From an uncultured SAR86 cluster bacterium (GTDB lineage: Bacteria; Pseudomonadota; Gammaproteobacteria; Magnimaribacterales; AG-339-G14), in the NCBI GenBank assembly GCA_902614235.1, contig CACMKG010000004.1, forward strand, positions 53,812-117,811: DNA of 64,000 bases, read 5' to 3'. Both the position numbers and the translations under genes were made by a program. Below are positions 32,797-40,497 of this stretch, in pieces. The notes beneath the pieces are model-generated. The model was not told the origin of the DNA. It made no database searches and worked only from the letters and a program-made list of their open reading frames with translations. The number at the start of each line of letters is the position of its first letter. Within the stretch, counting starts at the first letter, position 1.

Positions 32797-33788
32797 TTAT
32801 TGTCACTGGCGGAGCTGGATTCATAGGCTCAAATTTTATTTTGAGGTGGCTAGAGAAGTTTGATGAAGATATTTTGAATATTGATAATTTGAGTTATGCA
32901 GCGGACTTAAATAATTTAAAAGATATCGAGCACAATTTAAATTATTCTTTTAAAAAATTAAATATACAAAATCAAGATGAAATTACAACATTAATCCTTG
33001 AGTCAAAACCTAGAGCAATATTAAATTTTGCAGCAGAAAGCCATGTCGATAGATCAATTGAAGGCCCAGAAAATTTTATTCATTCAAACATAGTTGGAAC
33101 ATATTCTCTCTTAGAAGCCTCTCTGCAATATTGGAATTCACTGGGCGAAAAGGAAAAAGATAATTTTAGATTTTTTCATATCTCTACGGATGAAGTTTTT
33201 GGATCATTGAATATGAGCGATGAAAAATCTACCGAAGAAAGTCCTTACAGACCCAATAGTCCTTATTCAGCATCAAAAGCAGCAAGCGATCACTTAGTAA
33301 GGGCTTGGCATCATACCTTTGAACTCCCCACTTTAATTTCAAATTGCACAAATAACTATGGCCCTCATCAACACCAAGAAAAACTTATTCCATTGATCAT
33401 CACTAATGCTTTAGAAAATAAAAATCTTCCAATCTATGGAGATGGAAAAAATATAAGGGATTGGTTATATGTAGAAGATCATTGCGAGGCAATTATTAAA
33501 ATACTAGAAAATGGGAATCCAGGAGAGACTTATAACATTGGCGGCAGTTGTGAAAAAAATAATTTAGAAGTGGTTAGCGAAATTTGTAAAATCTTAGATT
33601 CTATAAAACCGAAGCAGGATGGCTCTTCTTATAAAGAACAAATCGAGTTTGTAAAAGATCGACCAGGGCATGATTTTAGATATAGTTTGGATACTTCAAA
33701 AATAAAGAAAGATTTTAATTGGAAACCAAAAGAGTCTTTTTCTTCAGGACTAGAAAAAACTGTTCAATGGTATTTAGATAAGGCTTAA
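32793..33788 (+). CDS. rfbB: dTDP-glucose 4,6-dehydratase
   Basis: This 331-residue extended short-chain dehydrogenase performs the second step of dTDP-L-rhamnose synthesis. The NAD motif GGAGFIGSN lies at residues 6-14, the T132-D133-E134 active-site triad specific to these dehydratases is present, and Y158-x3-K162 is in YSASKAASDH. The NYGPHQHQEKLIP and RDWLYVEDH blocks are also typical. It overlaps the glycosyltransferase gene by 4 bases, and rfbD follows after 4 bases. Confidence 0.96.
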   Translation: MIIVTGGAGFIGSNFILRWLEKFDEDILNIDNLSYAADLNNLKDIEHNLNYSFKKLNIQNQDEITTLILESKPRAILNFAAESHVDRSIEGPENFIHSNIVGTYSLLEASLQYWNSLGEKEKDNFRFFHISTDEVFGSLNMSDEKSTEESPYRPNSPYSASKAASDHLVRAWHHTFELPTLISNCTNNYGPHQHQEKLIPLIITNALENKNLPIYGDGKNIRDWLYVEDHCEAIIKILENGNPGETYNIGGSCEKNNLEVVSEICKILDSIKPKQDGSSYKEQIEFVKDRPGHDFRYSLDTSKIKKDFNWKPKESFSSGLEKTVQWYLDKA

Positions 33789-33792
33789 ATTT

Positions 33793-34674
33793 ATGAAAAA
33801 GATTTTAGTCTTAGGATCAACAGGTCAAATAGGAACGGCATTAAAAAAAGACTTAACCAAATGGTGTGATGCTACTTTTTTGAATCGCAATGATTTAGAT
33901 TTTGCAGATATAGAATCTTTGAGTGCTAAATTAAAAGACTTCAAGCCAGATTTCATAATCAATAGCGCTGCATACACTGATGTTGATCAAGCTGAAGAAT
34001 TTCAAGAAAATGCATTTCAAGTTAACAGTTTTGCTGTTGAAAAGTTATCTAAATTGGCAAACAGCATTGGAGCTGTATTAGTTCACTTTTCTACCGACTA
34101 TGTTTTTGACGGAAAAAAGAATACGCCTTATACAGAAACAGAAACTCCTAACCCTTTATCAATATATGGAAAATCTAAATTAGAAGGCGAACGATTTGTC
34201 GAGAAGAATTGTTCAAAATTTTTAATTTTAAGAACTAGTGGAGTGATATCTAAAAATAATGATAATTTTGTTTCAAAAATTAAAAAACTTTCAAAAACTA
34301 AAAAAGAATTATCGGTAATCAATGATCAAATAACGGCTGTGAACTTTGCATCCTATATTTCTGAAGCTACTTCAAGAATATTAAAAAAAATTGAAGATAA
34401 CACAGAAAATGAAAACAGATGGGGTATTTATCACATGTCCGGAGCTGAATCTGGATCTTGGTTTGATTTCGCAAGTTATGCTCAAAAAATCAACGCATTA
34501 TGCGACCCTAAGTCGTCATTTTCCCAGATAAAAATTTTACCTATTTCTTCAGTTGAATTTAATCAAAAAGCAAAAAGACCTAATTATTCTTTTCTAACTT
34601 CTGATAAATTAAAAAATGATTTTGGTATAAGTTTGCCAAACTGGGAAAAAAGTATTTTAAAAGTTATTGAGTGA
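33793..34674 (+). CDS. rfbD: dTDP-4-dehydrorhamnose reductase
   Basis: This 293-residue NADPH-dependent reductase carries out the last step to dTDP-L-rhamnose. The visible blocks are LGSTGQIGTALKKDL, NSAAYTDVDQAEE, FSTDYVFDGKKNTPYTE and the catalytic YGKSKLEGER (Y-x3-K). The RPNYSFLTSDKL near the end is typical. It lies between rfbB and rfbA with spacings of 4 and 1 bases. Confidence 0.96.
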   Translation: MKKILVLGSTGQIGTALKKDLTKWCDATFLNRNDLDFADIESLSAKLKDFKPDFIINSAAYTDVDQAEEFQENAFQVNSFAVEKLSKLANSIGAVLVHFSTDYVFDGKKNTPYTETETPNPLSIYGKSKLEGERFVEKNCSKFLILRTSGVISKNNDNFVSKIKKLSKTKKELSVINDQITAVNFASYISEATSRILKKIEDNTENENRWGIYHMSGAESGSWFDFASYAQKINALCDPKSSFSQIKILPISSVEFNQKAKRPNYSFLTSDKLKNDFGISLPNWEKSILKVIE

Positions 34675-34675
34675 T

Positions 34676-35548
34676 ATGGAAAAAAATAGAAAAGGGATAA
34701 TTTTAGCGGGGGGGATAGGTTCGAGACTTCATCCTCTAACGCAAGTTATCTCCAAACAACTATTACCGGTATTTGATAAACCAATGATTTATTATCCATT
34801 ATCAACTCTGATGTTAACGGGCATTAAGCAAATTGCAATAATTACTACTCCTCAAGATCTACCAAAGTTTAAAAAGCTTCTGCGATCTGGTAAGCAGTGG
34901 GGACTAAAATTTTCTTATATAGTGCAAAAAAAACCTAATGGGATAGCAGAGGCTTTTATTTTGGCTAGAAATTTTATTAAAGACTCTCCGAGTTGCCTTA
35001 TTCTTGGGGATAACATTTATCATGGTAATAATTTATCTAGTATTTTAAAAGAAGCAGATGAAGACAAAGAAAATGCGACGGTATTTACTTATCAGGTAAA
35101 GGATCCAGAAAGATTTGGAGTATTAAATCTTGATAGAAAAGGTAACCCGGCAAAAATTGAAGAAAAGCCTAAAGTGCCTAAAAGTAATTTAGCTATTACT
35201 GGCTTATACTTTTTTCCAAAAGATGTTGTTTTTCGAGCAAAGAATTTGAAACCCTCGAAAAGAGGTGAATTAGAAATTACAGATTTAAACCAAAGTTATC
35301 TTAATGATAAAAGATTAAAAGTTAAAATTTTAAATAGAGGCTTTACTTGGATGGATACAGGCACTTTCGATAGCTTGCTTGAAGCTTCAAATTTTATTTC
35401 TTTAGTTCAGAACAGACAAAACACTATAGTCGCTTGTCCAGAAGAAATTGCTTATGGAAATAAATGGATAAATAAGAGTGATGTTAAAAGAGTAGCAAAA
35501 CTCATGCAAAGTACGTACGGTCAATATCTGAAAAACTTTATTAAATAA
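34676..35548 (+). CDS. rfbA: glucose-1-phosphate thymidylyltransferase
   Basis: This 290-residue enzyme makes dTDP-glucose from dTTP and glucose-1-phosphate. The nucleotide-binding start KGIILAGGIGSRLHPLT, a LILGDNIYHGN block and EEKPKVPKSN are diagnostic, as is FTWMDTGTFDSLLEA. A TTG at 34667 would add three residues by overlapping rfbD, but the ATG at 34676, just after the rfbD stop, gives the normal N-terminus. The gene order B-D-A-C is the standard rhamnose arrangement. Confidence 0.96.
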   Translation: MEKNRKGIILAGGIGSRLHPLTQVISKQLLPVFDKPMIYYPLSTLMLTGIKQIAIITTPQDLPKFKKLLRSGKQWGLKFSYIVQKKPNGIAEAFILARNFIKDSPSCLILGDNIYHGNNLSSILKEADEDKENATVFTYQVKDPERFGVLNLDRKGNPAKIEEKPKVPKSNLAITGLYFFPKDVVFRAKNLKPSKRGELEITDLNQSYLNDKRLKVKILNRGFTWMDTGTFDSLLEASNFISLVQNRQNTIVACPEEIAYGNKWINKSDVKRVAKLMQSTYGQYLKNFIK

Positions 35549-35552
35549 AATT

Positions 35553-36089
35553 ATGAAAAGAGATATGCTGAAGGGTGTAAAAATTATAGTTCCAGAAATT
35601 TTCTCAGACGAAAGAGGAAACTTTTCAGAAAATTTTAATCAAAAAAAATTTAATGAGACTACAAATAATAATTTTTCTTTTGTTCAAGATAACAAAAGTT
35701 TTTCAAAAAAAGGCGTTTTTAGAGGATTACATTACCAATTAAATCAGCCACAAGGAAAACTTGTGCAAGTGCTGGCTGGAGAAGTTTATGACGTAGTAGT
35801 AGATTTAAGAGAAAGCTCTGAATCTTTTGGAGATTGGATGGGTATAATTCTATCTGAGCAAAATAATAAGCAACTATGGGTTCCTCCTGGTTTTGCACAT
35901 GGATTTTTAGTTTTGAGTGAAATTGCTGAATTTTTTTATAAAGTTACAGATTATTGGAGTAAAGACGACGAAAGATGCATCAAATGGGATGATGAAAAAA
36001 TTGGAATCGAATTCCCTAATAAGCCTAAAAATATTTCCGAGTCTGATCAAAAAGGAACTTCATTTGCAGATGCAGACTATTTTTTATAA
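35553..36089 (+). CDS. rfbC: dTDP-4-dehydrorhamnose 3,5-epimerase
   Basis: This 178-residue cupin-fold epimerase has the catalytic FRGLHYQ histidine, GKLVQVLAGEVYDVVVDLR and WVPPGFAHGFLVLS, all typical of RmlC. It acts between RfbB and RfbD in dTDP-L-rhamnose formation. It starts 4 bases after rfbA and completes the set, so the cell can make dTDP-rhamnose from this cluster alone. Confidence 0.96.
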   Translation: MKRDMLKGVKIIVPEIFSDERGNFSENFNQKKFNETTNNNFSFVQDNKSFSKKGVFRGLHYQLNQPQGKLVQVLAGEVYDVVVDLRESSESFGDWMGIILSEQNNKQLWVPPGFAHGFLVLSEIAEFFYKVTDYWSKDDERCIKWDDEKIGIEFPNKPKNISESDQKGTSFADADYFL

Positions 36090-36107
36090 TTTAAAGTGGA
36101 GATAAAT

Positions 36108-37031
36108 ATGAATAGAGTGACGCAACATTTAGGCACTAAATACCCCATCATTCAAGCGCCAATGGGCTGGATTGCAAGAAGTAAACTTGCATCATCGGTA
36201 TCTAATGCTGGGGGCTTAGGAGTAATTGAAACTTCCTCAGGTGAGGTGGAAATTTGCAAAGAAGAAATTAAAAAAATGTCAGATCTTACTGAAAATCCTT
36301 TTGGCGTAAATTTACCAATCTTATTTTTACAAGATGAATCTATAGTTGATTTTGTTGCAGAATGCGGAGTTAAATTTGTAACCACTTCCGCTGGAAGTCC
36401 AGCCAAATACATTGATAAATTAAAGGGAGCTGGATTAACTGTATATCATGCTGTTCCTAGTTTAGCTGGAGCGTTAAAAGCTGCAGAAGCTGGTGTTGAT
36501 GGTTTAGTTGTTGAAGGAACGGAAGGTGGCGGTTTCAAAAGTCCGGAAGAAGTTGGTTTGTTTGTGTTGATTCAGGCAATAAAAAGAAAAGTTGATTTAC
36601 CTATAATAGCTGCAGGCGGAATAGCAGATGGACAAGGAATGGCAGCAGCTTTTGCGGTTGGGGCGGAGGGTATTCAAATGGGAACTAGATTTGTTTCCAG
36701 TCAAGAAAGCCCAGTTCACGAAAATTGGAAGAACGCCATATTAAATGGTACTGAATCTGATACTTATGTGTTAAATAAAACCGGTTCTCCTTGTTTAAGA
36801 GCTATAAAAACTGACTACACAAAAGAAATATATGAAAAAGGATCGATGGATATGAGTGTATTTGGAGGAGTTCAAGATTTATATTTTGGAGGAAATTTAA
36901 ATGCTGCACCAGCCTTAACAGGACAATCTATGGGTTTAATTGATGAAATTAAGTCAGTTGAAACAATCATTAGTGAGACAGTGGAAGAGTTTAATAAAAC
37001 TTGTAAAAATCTTTCAGAAGCAAAGATTTGA
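36108..37031 (+). CDS. nitronate monooxygenase / FabK-like flavoprotein
   Basis: This 307-residue TIM-barrel FMN protein has YPIIQAPMGWIA, a NAGGLGVIE block, EGTEGGGFKSPEEVG, IIAAGGIADGQGMAAAFAVG and GIQMGTRFVSSQES. These fit the 2-nitropropane dioxygenase/enoyl-reductase II superfamily. A GTG at 36096 would lengthen it by four residues, but that GTG overlaps the GTGGAG ribosome-binding site, so ATG 36108 is preferred. Oxidation of nitronates or reduction of enoyl substrates cannot be told apart from sequence alone. Confidence 0.85.
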   Translation: MNRVTQHLGTKYPIIQAPMGWIARSKLASSVSNAGGLGVIETSSGEVEICKEEIKKMSDLTENPFGVNLPILFLQDESIVDFVAECGVKFVTTSAGSPAKYIDKLKGAGLTVYHAVPSLAGALKAAEAGVDGLVVEGTEGGGFKSPEEVGLFVLIQAIKRKVDLPIIAAGGIADGQGMAAAFAVGAEGIQMGTRFVSSQESPVHENWKNAILNGTESDTYVLNKTGSPCLRAIKTDYTKEIYEKGSMDMSVFGGVQDLYFGGNLNAAPALTGQSMGLIDEIKSVETIISETVEEFNKTCKNLSEAKI

Positions 37032-37107
37032 GTTTTAATTAACTATTTGTTTCATAATTTAAAGAAAAGAATTAATCTATCTATCCGAATTTTTAAAATA
37101 AACAAAT

Positions 37108-37572
37108 ATGAATTTTTTTGTTGAAAACATTGCGTCTATTCTTCAGGGTTTGTCAGCTATTGGTGTTATTGGGACAGTCTTTTTTCTTGTTCGAGAGCTT
37201 AACGAACAGAATAAAGTAGCAAGAGCTAACGTCAGACAAAATGTAGCTGACAGTCATCAAAAAATGGCTCTAGCCGGAATGAAGAAAGATATAGTTAAAA
37301 TTAAATTAAAGCTAAGAAAAGACGAAGAGCTTACTGAGTTAGAAGATGCGACATATTTATCTTATTTTGCTGTGATGTTGAGATCTAGGGAAAATCAATA
37401 TTATCAATATACAATCGGCATGTTAGACGAAGAAGAATGGGATTCAATGCTTAAATCATTTAAAACTTTATTTAGATCCAAATACCATCTCAAGTTATGG
37501 TCTTTTATGCGAGATACTTTTGATGAAGAATTCGTGATAATTGTTGATGAGATTGTCGAAGGATTAAAATGA
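37108..37572 (+). CDS. membrane-anchored hypothetical protein
   Basis: This 154-residue protein has one N-terminal helix (residues 10-28, LQGLSAIGVIGTVFFLVREL), then a charged region with helical, coiled-coil-like character (NEQNKVARANVRQNVADSHQ) and an acidic-aromatic tail. This layout is common in marine bacteria, but I know of no function. Its stop overlaps the ATG of the EAL gene (ATGA), suggesting a link with the c-di-GMP signalling genes. Confidence 0.6.
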   Translation: MNFFVENIASILQGLSAIGVIGTVFFLVRELNEQNKVARANVRQNVADSHQKMALAGMKKDIVKIKLKLRKDEELTELEDATYLSYFAVMLRSRENQYYQYTIGMLDEEEWDSMLKSFKTLFRSKYHLKLWSFMRDTFDEEFVIIVDEIVEGLK

Positions 37573-38663
37573 AGATAAAGCAGGGCCAAGAATTCTATTT
37601 AACGGAGTCTCTTCAACAACACCCAAGTGCTTTTATAATTTTTGATAAGGATTTAAAGATCAAATGGATGAATAATTCATCCAAATATATATTTACTTGT
37701 GAAGATTCAAAAGATTTACTAATTAAAGGAGTTTTTTCTTTGGAAGAGTCAAAAAAACTTGAAGAGGCAAATATTGCATCATCTTTTGAATCAAATATTG
37801 AAATTCAGCTAAGAAAAATCACTTTCTTTTTAAGATCAAGAGTTCATGAAGTCCCTTTAGAGGACGGTTCATCATTTTTTCTACTGGAAGTAATAACAAA
37901 TTCTAAGGAGTCTTTAGAGGCCATGAAGGGAACCATCACTTGTATTGAGTATGACCGAATAGATTTAGCTTATCAAAAACAAATAAATCTTAAAACAGGA
38001 AAACTAGTTGGTCTGGAAGCTCTCTTAAGATTAAAAGATGAAGATGGAAATATAATTCCAAATGATAAATTTATTCCCCTGATTGAAGGCGAAAGTTTAT
38101 TTTCTCTTGTAGTAATGTCTTCATTGCAAAAACTTAAAAAAGCTTTTGAACTTAAAAATGAATTTGATATGAATGGCGTAACCATTTATTTAAATGTCTC
38201 AGCACATACTGCGATGCAGAATAACTTTACAAAAATTTTTGCTGATTTTGTTAAAGACTTAAATTTAAAACCCGGCGAACTAGGATTGGAAATAACCGAA
38301 ACAGCAGAATTAGCAGATGTTAAAAAAGCTGGAGAATCTTTTCAAAAATTAAAGGATGTTGGTATCCCATTAGCAATAGATGATTTTGGTGCTGGCTATT
38401 CTTCTTTGAGTTATTTAAGAGATTTGCCCGTTGATTCAGTAAAATTAGATAAAGTATTTGCTCAGACTATATCTGAAAAAACTACTTCTGAATTAATTAA
38501 ATTTGTTGTTAGTGTATGCGACACGCTGTCTTTAAATATGTTGGGTGAAGGGATAGAAACAGATGACCAAAAAGAAAAATTTATTAAAATAGGATGTCCC
38601 AATGGACAAGGATATTTAATGCATAGGCCAGAATTTATAGAAGATTTAAAAAAAAGTTTGTAA
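37569..38663 (+). CDS. PAS-like/EAL-domain c-di-GMP phosphodiesterase
   Basis: This 364-residue cytoplasmic protein has a PAS-like N-terminal domain (HPSAFIIFDKDLKIKWMN, about residues 17-110). The EAL domain has LVGLEALLRL with E150, a NVSAHTAM block, LEITETAEL and AIDDFGAGYSSLSYLRDLP. The metal and catalytic residues needed to hydrolyse c-di-GMP are in place. It is coupled to the genes before (ATGA) and after (TAATG), the latter encoding a GGDEF protein, so synthesis and breakdown are co-expressed. Confidence 0.92.
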   Translation: MKIKQGQEFYLTESLQQHPSAFIIFDKDLKIKWMNNSSKYIFTCEDSKDLLIKGVFSLEESKKLEEANIASSFESNIEIQLRKITFFLRSRVHEVPLEDGSSFFLLEVITNSKESLEAMKGTITCIEYDRIDLAYQKQINLKTGKLVGLEALLRLKDEDGNIIPNDKFIPLIEGESLFSLVVMSSLQKLKKAFELKNEFDMNGVTIYLNVSAHTAMQNNFTKIFADFVKDLNLKPGELGLEITETAELADVKKAGESFQKLKDVGIPLAIDDFGAGYSSLSYLRDLPVDSVKLDKVFAQTISEKTTSELIKFVVSVCDTLSLNMLGEGIETDDQKEKFIKIGCPNGQGYLMHRPEFIEDLKKSL

Positions 38664-40123
38664 TGGAAATAAATCAAGACAAACCTTCCAAAGGAGCAGA
38701 ACAAATACTTCTTGCTCAAATAAAGCAAGAGTTTACTGCTCCTGCAGATGCTATTGAACAATATATAGATTTAGTTTCTCAATACATTGAGGAAAATAAT
38801 ATAGCTGTTGAGGACGAGGTAGAACAAATAAAAACAGGACAAAAGAAACTTCTTTCTCAATATGAGGAAGCTTTTAGAGAAAATACGAAAAGTGATTCAC
38901 AGAAAAATAAAACTGCTGAAGAATATTCTGAATTGAGACATAACTTGAGAACGCCTCTAAACGCAATAATTGGCTACAGTGAGATTTTGATGGAAGATTT
39001 TGAACATGATCTTTCTGAAAGCTGTATAAACGATCTCAATAATATTCTTTCTCACTCTAGAGAAACTGAAAAAGCAATAGAAAAATTTGTTGATTTCATT
39101 AAAGGGGACCTCAAACCCGAGCCAACAGATGACTCTGGCCAATCAAATGTAAAAAATGCTGAATCACTTTTTAAGTCTTTGGGAGATTTGGATTACAGTC
39201 TTGAGATTGATGACAACCTAAAGGATGCCGATATATTAATTGTTGATGATAATGTAACAAATTGTGAAGTTCTGCAAAGGAGGTTATCTCAACACGGTCT
39301 TCAGTGTAGGGTCGTATATGATGGGGAAAATGCACTTAAGGAGGTAGAAAAAAAAACTCCAGATTTAATTTTACTAGATGTCATACTCCCAGATATAAAT
39401 GGTTTAGAGCTATTAAAAGAATTTAGATCTAAGCATACCGATGACGAGTTACCAATAATAATGGTTTCAGCTTTTAATGACGTGGATAGCACTGCCAAAT
39501 GCATAAAGCTTGGAGCAACAGATTATTTGCCAAAACCACTAAATGGAACAATCTTGATGGCTAAAGCAGTTGCAAGCTTAGAGGCAAAATACTTTAGAGA
39601 GGCCAATAGAAAATTACTAGAAGAATTGCATGTTCGTGCCACCACATGCCCTTTGACAGGAATTGCAAATCGTAAAGTCATATTTGACCATGGAGAAAAA
39701 TCTTTCTTGGAAAAGAAGAAGGGGAAGGGAAAAGATTTTTCTCTTTTATCCATTGACATAGATTTTTTCAAAAAAGTAAATGATACATATGGGCATCCCG
39801 GCGGAGATGAAGTTTTAATAGCTTTTTCAAAATTATTAGAAGAAAAAGGCAAACCAAATATTGTTGGAAGAGTTGGCGGGGAGGAGTTTATGGCGATTAT
39901 TATGCATAGTGAATCTCAATCAGTAGAGGATTTTTGTTCTCTTCTTCGAGAGGAAGTAAATAATTTAGAAATACCATTCCAAGATGTCGTTATTAATATT
40001 AATATAAGTGGTGGTGTAGCTAGTTCTGAATCAGCTGAAAGTTGGGAAGATATGGTTAATCTTGCGGACGAAAGACTTTATAAGTCAAAAGAGAATGGAC
40101 GAGACCAAATTACATATGACTGA
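38663..40123 (+). CDS. HisKA-like / receiver / GGDEF diguanylate cyclase without ATPase domain
   Basis: This 486-residue protein has a dimerisation-phosphoacceptor helix ELRHNLRTPLNAIIGYSE (H93) but no HATPase domain after it. A receiver follows with ILIVDDN and phosphoacceptor D239 (LILLDVILPD), then a GGDEF domain with G405-G-E-E-F409 and GIANRKVIFDHGE. The histidine can therefore only take or pass phosphate, not generate it. The active cyclase signature is intact. The hybrid kinase at 40498-43494 and the receiver at 40138 are obvious candidate partners. Confidence 0.88.
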   Translation: MEINQDKPSKGAEQILLAQIKQEFTAPADAIEQYIDLVSQYIEENNIAVEDEVEQIKTGQKKLLSQYEEAFRENTKSDSQKNKTAEEYSELRHNLRTPLNAIIGYSEILMEDFEHDLSESCINDLNNILSHSRETEKAIEKFVDFIKGDLKPEPTDDSGQSNVKNAESLFKSLGDLDYSLEIDDNLKDADILIVDDNVTNCEVLQRRLSQHGLQCRVVYDGENALKEVEKKTPDLILLDVILPDINGLELLKEFRSKHTDDELPIIMVSAFNDVDSTAKCIKLGATDYLPKPLNGTILMAKAVASLEAKYFREANRKLLEELHVRATTCPLTGIANRKVIFDHGEKSFLEKKKGKGKDFSLLSIDIDFFKKVNDTYGHPGGDEVLIAFSKLLEEKGKPNIVGRVGGEEFMAIIMHSESQSVEDFCSLLREEVNNLEIPFQDVVININISGGVASSESAESWEDMVNLADERLYKSKENGRDQITYD

Positions 40124-40137
40124 TTAAGGAGAGTAAA

Positions 40138-40497
40138 GTGAAGAAAATTTTGTATGTAGAAGACAATGAAATGAATAGAGATATGCTAGGCAGAAGATTG
40201 TCTAGACGAGATTTCGAAGTGATATTTGCTTTCGATGGTCAAGAGGGATTGGATAAAATGAAGTCTGAAAATCCTGATTTAGTTCTGATGGACATGGGTT
40301 TGCCAGTTATGGATGGTTGGGAAGCAACAACTAAAGCGAAAGAAGATCCAGAAATATCAGGTATTCCAATAATAGCTTTAACTGCTCATGCAATGGAGCA
40401 CGACAGACAAAAAGCTTTAGATTGTGGAGCCGATGATTTTGATACCAAGCCAGTAGATTTTAAAAGACTGCTAGAGAAAATAGAGCAAAAAATATAA
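40138..40497 (+). CDS. single-domain response regulator (CheY/DivK-like)
   Basis: This 119-residue stand-alone receiver has ILYVEDNEMNRDML (acidic pocket), phosphoacceptor D52 in VLMDMGLPVMDGW, T in ALTAHA and K in DTKPVDFKRLL. The start is GTG with AAGGAG seven bases upstream; no in-frame ATG fits. It ends one base before the stop of the convergent hybrid kinase. It probably shuttles phosphate in a phosphorelay with its neighbours. Confidence 0.92.
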   Translation: MKKILYVEDNEMNRDMLGRRLSRRDFEVIFAFDGQEGLDKMKSENPDLVLMDMGLPVMDGWEATTKAKEDPEISGIPIIALTAHAMEHDRQKALDCGADDFDTKPVDFKRLLEKIEQKI